From Raineyella sp. W15-4 (GTDB lineage: Bacteria; Actinomycetota; Actinomycetes; Propionibacteriales; Propionibacteriaceae): a stretch of DNA of 64,000 bases. The DNA lies in NCBI RefSeq assembly GCF_033170155.1, contig NZ_CP137079.1, positions 1,488,001 through 1,552,000 on the forward strand. The letters run 5' to 3'. The notes below the pieces were generated by a model. That model saw only the letters and a program-made list of their open reading frames with translations. It had not been told where the DNA came from and made no database searches. Position 1 is the stretch's first letter, and every line of letters begins with the position of its first letter. The position numbers were made by a program, and so were the translations under genes. Positions 43,792-51,951 of this stretch are shown one piece after another.

Positions 43792-45320
43792 GTGACACCA
43801 GCACCGACCAGCACGGCAGGACCGATGTGGACGTCCTGGGAGACATCGCCCCGGAGGACGTCCGGGTGCGTTTCCCACCGTCGCCCACCGGCAACCTGCA
43901 CGTCGGCAACGTCCGGTCCGCGCTCTTCAACTACGCGTTCGCACGCCACTACGGCGGCACCCTGGTGCTGCGGATCGAGGACACCGATCTGGCCCGGTCG
44001 ACCCAGGAGTACTACGACAACGTCCTCGACTCGCTGAACTGGCTCGGCATCACCTGGGACGAGGGCCCGGACATCGGCGGCCCGTACGCCCCCTACCGAC
44101 AGTCCGAGCGCACCGGGATCTACCGGGACGTGATCGCCAAGCTGGTGGAGTCCGGTGCCGCCTACCCGTGCTACTGCACCCGGGAGGAACTGGAGGAGCG
44201 GGAGAAGCTGCGCGGCGGCGACACCATCGGGTACGACGGCCACTGCCGTGACCTCACCGCCGACCAGGTCGCGGCGTACGAGGCGGAGGGGCGTACGCAC
44301 GTGCTGCGGATGCGGATGCCCGAGGGCGAGGTCGCCTTCGACGACCTGGTGCGCGGTCACGTGGCGTTCGACACCCGCAACGTGCCGGACTACGCCATCG
44401 TCCGCTCCAACGGCGAACCGCTCTACACCCTGGTCAATCCGGTCGACGACGCGCTGATGCGGATCACCCACGTGCTGCGCGGTGAGGACCTGCTCTCCTC
44501 GACCCCCCGGCAGATCGTGCTCTACCGGGCGCTCGCCCGGATCGGTGTCGGGTCGGGGATCACGCCCCGGTTCGGGCACCTGCCGATCGTGATGGGGGAG
44601 GGCAACAAGAGGCTTTCCAAGCGCGACAAGGGATCGGGCCTGGAGGAGTACCGCGAGCGCGGGTTCCTCCCCGAGGGCCTGATGAACTACCTCGCCCTGC
44701 TCGGCTGGTCGATCAGCGACGACCGGGACGTGTTCAGCATGGCGGAGATGGCCGAGGCGTTCGACATCCGCCGGGTCAACGCGAACGCGGCGCGCTTCGA
44801 CCACAAGAAGTGCGAGGCGATCAACGCCGCCCACATCCGGCTGCTCAGTGCCGAGGACCTGGCGACGCAGATCACCCCCTTCCTCCAGGCGGCGCACTTC
44901 GTGGCGACCCCGCCGACCGCGGACGAGCGGCAGCTGCTGATCGGCGCCGCCCCGCTCATCCAGGAGCGACTCACCTGCCTGTCGGAGGCGGTCGACAAGC
45001 TGTCCTTCCTCTTCACCCCGGACCAGGAGCTGGAAATCGAACCGGGGGCGGCCCTGAAGGCCGAGGAGGGGCCGGTGCTGCGGACCTCCCGCACGGCGCT
45101 CGCCGACGTCGCCTGGGACCATGCCTCGATCGAGGCCGCCCTGCGGGCCGCCCTGGTCGACGGACTGGGGCTCAAGCCGCGCAAGGCATTCGGCCCGGTA
45201 CGGACCGCCGTGACCGGCAGCAAGGTGTCCCCGCCACTGTTCGAGTCGATGGAGCTGCTCGGCCGCGGGTCGAGCCTGGCGCGGATCGACCGGGCGCTGG
45301 CGACCGTCCCGAGGGGCTGA
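43788..45320 (+). CDS. gltX: Glutamyl-tRNA synthetase
   Basis: 510 residues, class I synthetase. The HIGH-type motif is HVGN at 38-41 and the KMSKS-type motif is RLSKR at 275-279. VLRIEDTDLARS and the C-terminal anticodon-binding domain are present, so it is the full-length enzyme. The two tRNA-Glu genes lie 1.4-1.7 kb downstream. Whether it also charges tRNA-Gln (with GatCAB) is not readable. The GTG overlaps the FAH stop. Confidence 0.96.
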   Translation: MSDTSTDQHGRTDVDVLGDIAPEDVRVRFPPSPTGNLHVGNVRSALFNYAFARHYGGTLVLRIEDTDLARSTQEYYDNVLDSLNWLGITWDEGPDIGGPYAPYRQSERTGIYRDVIAKLVESGAAYPCYCTREELEEREKLRGGDTIGYDGHCRDLTADQVAAYEAEGRTHVLRMRMPEGEVAFDDLVRGHVAFDTRNVPDYAIVRSNGEPLYTLVNPVDDALMRITHVLRGEDLLSSTPRQIVLYRALARIGVGSGITPRFGHLPIVMGEGNKRLSKRDKGSGLEEYRERGFLPEGLMNYLALLGWSISDDRDVFSMAEMAEAFDIRRVNANAARFDHKKCEAINAAHIRLLSAEDLATQITPFLQAAHFVATPPTADERQLLIGAAPLIQERLTCLSEAVDKLSFLFTPDQELEIEPGAALKAEEGPVLRTSRTALADVAWDHASIEAALRAALVDGLGLKPRKAFGPVRTAVTGSKVSPPLFESMELLGRGSSLARIDRALATVPRG

Positions 45321-45321
45321 G

Positions 45322-46320
45322 GTGGCGCGCACTCCGGCGCCGGCAGGCCGCGGACGCTTCGAGACGTTCATCGGGGGGTACCAGGACCCGCCGCCCGGGG
45401 TGGCGTACCCGAGGGTGCTGCACCGGCCGGGGACGGAGGGCTGGCGAACCGTCTTCGGCGTGGTCGCCGGGTTCGTGTTCTACCTCAGCGTGATGTCGGT
45501 GCTGCCCAGCATGGTGATCGCGCTCGCCTGGCTGGTGGCCGGGCGAGGACAGTCCTACCCGGAGTTCGCCGACAACGCCGCCGCCTACCTGAACCCGGCC
45601 GGAATGTTGGCGATGAACCTCGCCATCGGCAGCCTGATCCCGGTGTCCTGGCTGATGGTGGCGAGCATCCACCGGACCGCGCCGCGGTGGCTCGCCTCCG
45701 TCGGCCCGCGGATCCGCTGGCGCTACCTGGCGGTCTGCGCGATCCTCGCCGTGGTGGTGCTCAACGCGATGCAGGTGGTCACCTGGCTGCTCGCCGGCAC
45801 CGCGGTGCACCTGGCGCCGCAGCAGGGCTTCTGGGGATTCCTTGCGGTGATCCTGGCCACTACCTGGGTGCAGGCGACGGGGGAGGAGTACTTCTTCCGC
45901 GGCTACCTGATGCAGGCCCTCGGCTCGCTCACCGCCACCCCCTGGTTCGGGGTGATCACCTCCGCCCTGGTGTTCGCCGCGATGCACGGCTCGCAGAACG
46001 TGCCGCTGTTCCTCAACCGGCTGGCGTTCGGCCTGGTCGCCGCGCTGCTCGTCTGGCTCACCGGAGGTCTGGAGGCCGGCATCGCCGGTCACGTCGTCAA
46101 CAATGTCTTCGCGTACCTGTGGGCCGGCCTGACGGTCGGGATCGCCGCCTCGCGCAACATCACCGAGACCACCTGGCTGGGGTCCCTGGTCGGGGTGGGC
46201 GGCTACGCCGTCTACGCGCTCGCGGCCTGGGGGGTCGCGCGGGTGATGCGGGTCGGGACCACCACGGCTCTCGAAGTCGCTCCCGCCGGGCGGTCCGGAC
46301 GGGGCCCTCGGCCTGTCTGA
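45322..46320 (+). CDS. CPBP-family intramembrane metalloprotease
   Basis: 332 residues with about eight hydrophobic segments. The three protease motifs are in place: Glu188-Glu189 with Arg193 (EEYFFRG), His222 in FAAMHG, and His257 with Asn261 in HVVNN. This is the Rce1-like (CAAX-prenyl protease related) family, which has varied roles in bacteria. The GTG is 1 nt after the gltX stop. No ribosome binding site is obvious. Confidence 0.86.
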   Translation: MARTPAPAGRGRFETFIGGYQDPPPGVAYPRVLHRPGTEGWRTVFGVVAGFVFYLSVMSVLPSMVIALAWLVAGRGQSYPEFADNAAAYLNPAGMLAMNLAIGSLIPVSWLMVASIHRTAPRWLASVGPRIRWRYLAVCAILAVVVLNAMQVVTWLLAGTAVHLAPQQGFWGFLAVILATTWVQATGEEYFFRGYLMQALGSLTATPWFGVITSALVFAAMHGSQNVPLFLNRLAFGLVAALLVWLTGGLEAGIAGHVVNNVFAYLWAGLTVGIAASRNITETTWLGSLVGVGGYAVYALAAWGVARVMRVGTTTALEVAPAGRSGRGPRPV

Positions 46321-46481
46321 GACGCCCCGCGGTCTGCCTGAGATGACCGCCGCGGTGCCCTGGCCGACCCCCACGGAGCCCGCGGGGAACCAGCACAGTG
46401 CCCGGAGCGACCGCCGGGATTGAGGCGTTCCGGGCCGGGATCGGGGGCGGTCTCTCGGCTCCACGGATCCGGCCCGTGGAT

Positions 46482-46511
46482 TTGTGTTGCGCCGGAGCGG
46501 TGCGCTAGAGT
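46482..46511 (+). promoter_or_regulatory. Promoter of tRNA-Gln
   Basis: TTGTGT (46482-46487) and TAGAGT (46506-46511) are 18 nt apart, a good -35/-10 pair, about 33 nt upstream of the tRNA. The bases 46321-46480 hold nothing else that I can support. Confidence 0.55.
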
Positions 46512-46544
46512 TACACGTCGTTGCCCCCCGGGGCAGCAAACTCT

Positions 46545-46619
46545 TGGGGTATGGTGTAATTGGCAGCACGAGTGATTCTGGTTCACTTAGTCAAGGTTCG
46601 AGTCCTTGTACCCCAGCCA
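46545..46619 (+). tRNA. tRNA-Gln(CTG)
   Basis: 72-nt tRNA with the 3' CCA encoded (46617-46619). Acceptor TGGGGTA pairs with TACCCCA; the anticodon loop TTCTGGT gives CTG; the T loop is GGTTCGAGTCC. Confidence 0.95.
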
Positions 46620-46640
46620 CGGAGGCTGTCGGATATGCAT

Positions 46641-46683
46641 GATTTCCGGTAGTTTCTCCGAGATTTCCGCAGAACCGGAAATC
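46641..46683 (+). other. Hairpin between tRNA-Gln and tRNA-Glu
   Basis: GATTTCCGGT (46641-46650) pairs with ACCGGAAATC (46674-46683), ten perfect base pairs without a T-run. It may be a processing signal or a weak terminator. Confidence 0.45.
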
Positions 46684-46689
46684 AGCTGG

Positions 46690-46762
46690 GGCCCCGTTGT
46701 GTAGCGGCCTAGCACGCCGCCCTCTCAAGGCGGTAGCGCGGGTTCGAATCCCGTCGGGGCTA
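46690..46762 (+). tRNA. tRNA-Glu(CTC), copy 1
   Basis: 73 nt without encoded CCA. Acceptor GGCCCCG pairs with CGGGGCT (G1-U72), and CCGCC-CTCTCAA-GGCGG gives anticodon CTC. It is identical to copy 2. Confidence 0.93.
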
Positions 46763-46768
46763 CTGGGA

Positions 46769-46805
46769 AAGAAATCCTCTCCGTCAATGACGGAGGGGAT
46801 TTCTT
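46769..46805 (+). terminator. Terminator after tRNA-Glu copy 1
   Basis: A 17-bp stem with one G-T pair and a 3-nt loop: AAGAAATCC... pairs with ...GGATTTCTT. The 3' arm contains TTTCTT but there is no pure T-run. Confidence 0.75.
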
Positions 46806-46921
46806 CGGTCTGCGGCCGGTGTTTCTCGCCCGGCCGGTCTCGGCCTTTCTGTCCGGCCTCTGACCATCTCCGACCTGGGCGGCCGCCGCCGGGTACGGAG
46901 CCCGACCCTCGCCCGGTCGAG

Positions 46922-46951
46922 TTGAGCGGCCCGTGGCCGACCTGCTAAGCT
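46922..46951 (+). promoter_or_regulatory. Promoter of tRNA-Glu copy 2
   Basis: TTGAGC (46922-46927) and TAAGCT (46946-46951) are 18 nt apart, just upstream of the second copy. Confidence 0.55.
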
Positions 46952-46983
46952 TCCGCAGGTTCCCGGTCGCCGGGGACAGCTGG

Positions 46984-47056
46984 GGCCCCGTTGTGTAGCG
47001 GCCTAGCACGCCGCCCTCTCAAGGCGGTAGCGCGGGTTCGAATCCCGTCGGGGCTA
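46984..47056 (+). tRNA. tRNA-Glu(CTC), copy 2
   Basis: Identical to copy 1, including short flanks (an 81-nt identical segment starting at 46683 and 46977). It has its own promoter and terminator, so it is a separate unit. Confidence 0.93.
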
Positions 47057-47063
47057 CGGAGTC

Positions 47064-47098
47064 GAACGCCCGGTCGTCGTGATGACGACCGGGCGTTC
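47064..47098 (+). terminator. Terminator after tRNA-Glu copy 2
   Basis: A 15-bp perfect stem (GAACGCCCGGTCGTC and its complement) with a 5-nt loop lies 8 nt after the tRNA. Confidence 0.75.
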
Positions 47099-47130
47099 CG
47101 TCTGCCGTGGGCGTCCGTCGTGGGAGTCTG

Positions 47131-47164
47131 CGGTGGACGGTGGACGGTGGACGGTGGACGGTGG
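47131..47164 (+). repeat. 7-nt tandem repeat upstream of kup
   Basis: cggtgga occurs four times in a row (47131-47158) followed by a partial fifth. The copy number is not a multiple of three bases and it lies in front of the kup start, so it is likely a non-coding variable repeat. Confidence 0.8.
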
Positions 47165-47351
47165 CTGTGGGGGACGCCATCGCGGCCGCCCCGGCCGGAG
47201 CGCTCCGATCGACCGGGGCACCCCGGATCCGGGACCCCGTGTCCCGGACTCCGACCCCGACGTTTCAGATCCTGACCCCGACGTTCCAGACCCTGACAAG
47301 GCCGTTCCGGATCATTGGCACCAAGGGTCCGCTCAGGTGGAGACTGACAGC

Positions 47352-49337
47352 ATGCGCGAAACCGAAGGCCGCCGCCGTGCCCGCTCGCTGGGGCGCCCGG
47401 GCAGATCGGCGGATGTCACCCTGACGATGATCCCCACCGTCCGGGAGGGTCACCAGCCGACGCGGAGCCCGATGGCCGGGCTCGCGCTCGCCGCCCTGGG
47501 GGTCGTGTTCGGTGACATCGGCACCAGCCCGCTGTACTCGATGCAGACAGTCTTCGCGACCCACCACAACGATGTGCGGCCGGTCCCCGAGGATGTCTTC
47601 GGCGTCATCTCGATGGTGCTGTGGACCATCACCATCGTCGTGTCGTTCAAGTACATCTCACTCGTCATGCGGGCCGACAACGAGGGGGAGGGCGGCATCC
47701 TGTCGCTCACCGCGCTGCTGCGTGACAACGTCACCGCCCGGCGCCGGGTCGCCATCGTCACCGGCCTCGGGATGACCGGAGCGGCCCTGTTCTTCGGCGA
47801 CTCGGTGATCACCCCGGCGATCTCGGTGATGTCGGCGGTGGAGGGCCTCACCGTGGTCAACCCCGGCCTGGAGCACTGGGTGGCGCCCGCCTCGGTGGTC
47901 ATCCTCTCCGTGCTGTTCCTGGTCCAGAAGCTGGGGACCGCCGCGGTCGGCCGGTTCTTCGGCCCGATCATGGCGCTGTGGTTCCTCACCGTGGGCCTGC
48001 TCGGAGTCCCGCACATCGTGCGCCACCCGCAGATCCTCGGGGCGGTCTCCCCGCACCACGCCCTCGGTTTCGCCGTCGCCCACCCGTTCATCGCGTTCAT
48101 CGCGATGGGGGCGGTGGTCCTCACCATCACCGGCGCCGAGGCCCTGTACGCCGACATGGGCCACTTCGGCAAGAGCCCGATCCGACTGGCCTGGTTCCTG
48201 CTGGTCTTCCCGTGCCTCGCCCTCAACTACTTCGGCCAGGGGGCGATGATCCTGGAGAACCCCGCCACGGTGAACAACCCGTTCTTCAACCTCGCCCCCT
48301 CCTGGGCCACCCTGCCGCTGGTCGTCCTGGCCACCCTGGCCACCGTCATCGCCTCCCAGGCGGTCATCTCCGGTGCCTTCTCGGTGGCCCGCCAGTCCGT
48401 ACGCCTCGGGCTGTTCCCGCGCCTGCTGGTGCGGCACACGTCCAAGCTCGCCGGCGGCCAGATCTACCTGCCGGCGGTGAACTGGATCCTCTTCCTCGGC
48501 GTGCTCACCCTGATCACCGTCTTCCGCAGCTCGACCAACCTCGCCTCGGCATACGGCCTGGCGGTCACCGGCACTCTGCTGCTGGAGAGCCTGCTGTTCC
48601 TGTCCCTGGCCCACATGGTCTGGAAGGAACCGGTCTGGAAGATCGCCGTCTACATCGTCGTGGTGATGGGCGTCGAGGTGGCGTTCTTCGGCGCCAACCT
48701 CGCCAAGGTGGTCAGCGGCGGCTGGCTGCCGCTGCTGATCGCGGGCCTGGTACTGATGGTGATGACCACCTGGCGCAAGGGCTACGCCCTGGTGGCCGCC
48801 CATCGCCGGGAGCTGGAGGGGCCACTGGACGAGTTCGTCGAGGCGCTGCGGTCGAGCGACATCCCCCGTATCCCGGGGGTCGCCGTCTACCCGCATCCCA
48901 ATCGGGAGACCACCCCGCTGGCGCTGCGGTCGAACGTCTACTTCAATCACGTCGTGCACGAGCACGTCATCCTGATCGAGATCGTGAACGAGAACGTCCC
49001 GCACATCCGGCACGTGGACCGGGTCAGTGTCCACGATCTCGGATTCGAGGACGACGGCATCGTCCACATCAGCGTCCACGTCGGGTTCAGCGATTCCCAG
49101 GACATTCCGAAAGGCCTGGCTCTGGCGGTCGGCCGTACCCCCGAACTGGACATCCGCCCGGGGGACGCGCACTATTTCCTGTCGGTGCTGACGCTGCAGC
49201 CGACCGGACGCTCGCGGATGTCTCGCTGGCGCAAACAGTTCTTCGTCCTGATGGCCAACAATGCGGCGTCACGCACCGATGTGTTCCACCTGCCGCCGGA
49301 TCGTACGGCGGTGATGGGCGCCGAAATGGAGATCTGA
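47352..49337 (+). CDS. kup: Potassium uptake protein Kup, copy 1
   Basis: 661 residues, about 12 membrane helices from residue 41 or so and a C-terminal cytoplasmic domain. The family signature GVVFGDIGTSPLYS is near the first helix; GDSVITPAISVMSAVEGL and LATVIASQAVISGAFSV are typical. It carries out H+-coupled K+ uptake. The ATG at 47352 has GGTGGAG upstream and gives the usual length; a longer frame from 47079 would include the tRNA terminator and the 7-nt repeat and is rejected. It is a close tandem duplicate of the next gene. Confidence 0.9.
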   Translation: MRETEGRRRARSLGRPGRSADVTLTMIPTVREGHQPTRSPMAGLALAALGVVFGDIGTSPLYSMQTVFATHHNDVRPVPEDVFGVISMVLWTITIVVSFKYISLVMRADNEGEGGILSLTALLRDNVTARRRVAIVTGLGMTGAALFFGDSVITPAISVMSAVEGLTVVNPGLEHWVAPASVVILSVLFLVQKLGTAAVGRFFGPIMALWFLTVGLLGVPHIVRHPQILGAVSPHHALGFAVAHPFIAFIAMGAVVLTITGAEALYADMGHFGKSPIRLAWFLLVFPCLALNYFGQGAMILENPATVNNPFFNLAPSWATLPLVVLATLATVIASQAVISGAFSVARQSVRLGLFPRLLVRHTSKLAGGQIYLPAVNWILFLGVLTLITVFRSSTNLASAYGLAVTGTLLLESLLFLSLAHMVWKEPVWKIAVYIVVVMGVEVAFFGANLAKVVSGGWLPLLIAGLVLMVMTTWRKGYALVAAHRRELEGPLDEFVEALRSSDIPRIPGVAVYPHPNRETTPLALRSNVYFNHVVHEHVILIEIVNENVPHIRHVDRVSVHDLGFEDDGIVHISVHVGFSDSQDIPKGLALAVGRTPELDIRPGDAHYFLSVLTLQPTGRSRMSRWRKQFFVLMANNAASRTDVFHLPPDRTAVMGAEMEI

Positions 49338-49387
49338 GTCGTCGACCTTCAGCCGAGGCTCAGGCTCATGGATCGAGGATGAGGCAT

Positions 49388-51352
49388 ATGCGTCCACTCA
49401 GGGGCGGGGACAGAACCGGATCCCACAAGGGGCCCGGTCAGGATCCCGACACCACGACGATCACGCCGCTCCGCGGCCGGTCGAAGCTTCCGGCCCTGGC
49501 CCTGACGGCCCTGGGGGTCGTCTTCGGCGACATCGGCACCAGCCCGCTCTACTCGATGCAAACCGTGTTCAGCATCGACCACAACAACGTCAAGCCGGTC
49601 CCGGTCGACGTCTACGGCGTCATCTCGATGGTGCTGTGGTCGATCACCCTGGTCGTCACCTTCAAGTACGTCGTCCTGGTGATGCGGGCCGACAACGACG
49701 GTGAGGGCGGCATCCTCGCCCTCACCCACCTGCTGGTGGACCGGGTGCAGCAGCACCGGCGTACCTCCGTCGTGCTGGCGCTGGGAATGCTGGGGGCGGC
49801 CCTCTTCTACGGTGACTCGGTGATCACCCCCGCGATCTCGGTGATGTCGGCGATCGAGGGCCTCACCGTGGTCAATCCGGGCTTCGAGGACCTCGTCCTG
49901 CCGCTGTCGGTGGTGATCCTGTCGGTGCTGTTCGTCATCCAGCGGTGGGGGACGGCCGCGGTCGGCCGGGCCTTCGGCCCGGTGATGACCGTGTGGTTCG
50001 TCGTCGTCGGCCTGCTCGGCGTGCCGCACATCGTCCAGCACCCCGGCATCCTGCGGGCGGTGTCTCCCACCTACGCCGTCGCGTTCGTCGTCGAGCACCC
50101 GTTCACCGCGTTCATCGCGATGGGCGCGGTCGTGCTGACCATCACCGGCGCCGAGGCCCTGTACGCCGACATGGGCCACTTCGGCCCGCTGCCGATCAAG
50201 ATCTCCTGGTTCGCCATCGTGTTCCCGGCCCTGGCCCTCAACTACCTGGGCCAGGGTGCGATGATCCTCCACGACCCGGCCACCATCAACAACCCGTTCT
50301 TCCAGATGGCCCCGTCCTGGTCGCGGCTGCCGCTGGTGGTGCTGGCCACTCTGGCGACGGTGATCGCCTCCCAGGCGGTCATCTCCGGGGCGTTCTCGGT
50401 GTCCCGACAGGCCGTCCGCCTGGGCCTGCTGCCCCGGCTCCTGGTCAAGCACACCTCGAAGGAGGAGGGCGGCCAGATTTTCGTCCCGCTGGTCAACTGG
50501 GTGCTCTACCTGGGTGTGCTGGCACTGATCGCGATCTTCGGCAGCTCGGCCAACCTCGCCTCGGCGTACGGCCTGGCGGTCACCGGCACCCTGCTGCTCA
50601 CCAGCCTGCTGTTCCTCGCCCTGGCCCACATGGCTTGGCAGCAGCCGACCTGGAAGCTGGTGGTGTACGCCGCCACGGTGTTGCTCGTCGAGGTGTTCTT
50701 CTTCGCCGCGAACCTGGCGAAGGTGGTCAGCGGTGGCTGGTTGCCGCTGCTGATCGCCGCTCTGGTCATCCTGGTGATGACCACTTGGCGGCGGGGGTTC
50801 GACCTGGTGTCGCGTCGCCGCCGGGAGCTGGAGGGCCCGCTGGACGAGTTCATCGAGGCCGTGCACAACTCCGAGCTGCCCCGGATCCCGGGGATCGCCG
50901 TTTTCCCGCATCCGAACAGCACCACGGCACCGCTGGCGCTGCGCACCCTGGTGATGTTCACCCACGCGATGTTCGAGCACGTCGTCCTGGTCGAGATCGT
51001 CAATGAGAACGTGCCGCACATCCGCCACCGGGAGCGGGTCCATGTCCACGACCTGGGCGATCCGTCCGACGGGATCGTGCACATCAGCGTGCACGTCGGC
51101 TTCAACGATTCCCAGGACGTTCCCCGGGGCCTGGCCCTCGCGGTCGGCCGGAGCCCCGAGCTGGACTTCGAGCCGCAGCAGGTGCGCTACTTCCTGTCCG
51201 TGCTGACCCTGCGGCCGACCGGCGACGCGAAGATGGCCTCGTGGCGCAAGCGGCTCTACGTGCTGATGGCCAACAACGCCGCGTCACGTACGGAGGTGTT
51301 CCACCTGCCGCCGGACCGGACCGTAGTGATGGGCGCCGAGATGGAACTGTGA
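49388..51352 (+). CDS. kup: Potassium uptake protein Kup, copy 2
   Basis: 654 residues of the same architecture as copy 1 (GVVFGDIGTSPLYS, GDSVITPAISVMSAIEGL). The two align along their whole length with very similar sequence. The ATG at 49388 is preferred over the one at 49379 because GAGGATGAGG lies at a suitable distance. It starts 50 nt after copy 1, so the two probably form one operon. Differences lie mainly in the N-terminal tail and the C-terminal domain. Confidence 0.9.
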   Translation: MRPLRGGDRTGSHKGPGQDPDTTTITPLRGRSKLPALALTALGVVFGDIGTSPLYSMQTVFSIDHNNVKPVPVDVYGVISMVLWSITLVVTFKYVVLVMRADNDGEGGILALTHLLVDRVQQHRRTSVVLALGMLGAALFYGDSVITPAISVMSAIEGLTVVNPGFEDLVLPLSVVILSVLFVIQRWGTAAVGRAFGPVMTVWFVVVGLLGVPHIVQHPGILRAVSPTYAVAFVVEHPFTAFIAMGAVVLTITGAEALYADMGHFGPLPIKISWFAIVFPALALNYLGQGAMILHDPATINNPFFQMAPSWSRLPLVVLATLATVIASQAVISGAFSVSRQAVRLGLLPRLLVKHTSKEEGGQIFVPLVNWVLYLGVLALIAIFGSSANLASAYGLAVTGTLLLTSLLFLALAHMAWQQPTWKLVVYAATVLLVEVFFFAANLAKVVSGGWLPLLIAALVILVMTTWRRGFDLVSRRRRELEGPLDEFIEAVHNSELPRIPGIAVFPHPNSTTAPLALRTLVMFTHAMFEHVVLVEIVNENVPHIRHRERVHVHDLGDPSDGIVHISVHVGFNDSQDVPRGLALAVGRSPELDFEPQQVRYFLSVLTLRPTGDAKMASWRKRLYVLMANNAASRTEVFHLPPDRTVVMGAEMEL

Positions 51353-51356
51353 GTCG

Positions 51357-51620
51357 TCACTCGGTGAAGGTGACGTCCCATCGGTCCGTGCGGGTGACCA
51401 CGCCGACGGCGGCCGGTGCCGGGCGTCCGGTCATCGCCCGATAGACGGTCCGGGCCAGGTCGACCGCGGCCTGTTCGGACCGCGCCTGCTTCCGGGTGAC
51501 CTCGATCGTGGTGGTGTCGGGCCCGGAGGTGTCGTCGGGCCCGGAGGTGTCGGGCCCTCTGGTCTCCGGCTGCGTGGCCGGCGGCCGGGCCGGAGTCCGA
51601 CGGGTCGGGTCAGTCGACAT
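51357..51620 (-). CDS. Hypothetical protein, 87 residues
   Basis: The N-terminal half is low complexity, rich in Thr, Pro, Asp and Gly. The C-terminal half (TTIEVTRKQARSEQAAVDLARTVYRAM, split: TTIEVTRKQARSEQ and AAVDLARTVYRAM) looks like a short helix-strand module. No family is recognised. Its ATG lies within the end of the upstream acidic protein, and it ends 5 nt after the convergent kup gene. It could be expressed with the acidic protein. Confidence 0.5.
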   Translation of the reverse strand: MSTDPTRRTPARPPATQPETRGPDTSGPDDTSGPDTTTIEVTRKQARSEQAAVDLARTVYRAMTGRPAPAAVGVVTRTDRWDVTFTE

Positions 51621-51792
51621 GCGGCGGCTCGTCGCCCCGGAGGTCGGCCTCGTCGTCCACCTCGTCGTCGCCCTCGTCCATCGGCTCCTCGCGCTCGTCG
51701 GTGAATGCCTCGCGCTCGTCCGGATCGTACGGGTCGGTCTCGACAGTGTCGGCCCGATCGGCCTCGGACAGGTCCCGCTCGTCTGGGGTCAT
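51610..51792 (-). CDS. Small acidic protein, 60 residues
   Basis: MTPDERDLSEADRADTVETD is the N-terminus, and the whole protein is dominated by Asp and Glu. The start at 51792 has GGGAGGA four to five bases upstream, and a TAGGAT element lies about 35 nt before it on the minus strand. It overlaps the 87-residue gene by 11 nt. No family recognised. It is divergent from nadE. Confidence 0.55.
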   Translation of the reverse strand: MTPDERDLSEADRADTVETDPYDPDEREAFTDEREEPMDEGDDEVDDEADLRGDEPPHVD

Positions 51793-51908
51793 CGTGTCCT
51801 CCCGTGGTTGGTCGATGGTGATCAGCATCCTAGGCGATCCGCCCGCCTGCGACGGCTTCCGAAGACCCGCCGGCCCGGAGGCGGCAGCACGGACGGGCCG
51901 CCGGTCGT

Positions 51909-51914
51909 TAGGCT
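51909..51914 (+). promoter_or_regulatory. -10 element TAGGCT of nadE
   Basis: TAGGCT lies 37 nt upstream of the nadE GTG, so this transcript has a short leader with a GAGGAG site, unlike the leaderless genes. Confidence 0.45.
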
Positions 51915-51951
51915 GGGCCCCGCAGCAGTCATCGGCATCGAGGAGTCCGGA

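Noticed and set aside
47079-47351. N-terminal extension of kup upstream of 47352, with PD-rich sequence
   Set aside because: It would include part of the tRNA terminator and the 7-nt repeat; the first ribosome site and the family's usual length fit 47352. A PD-rich start cannot be excluded by sequence alone.
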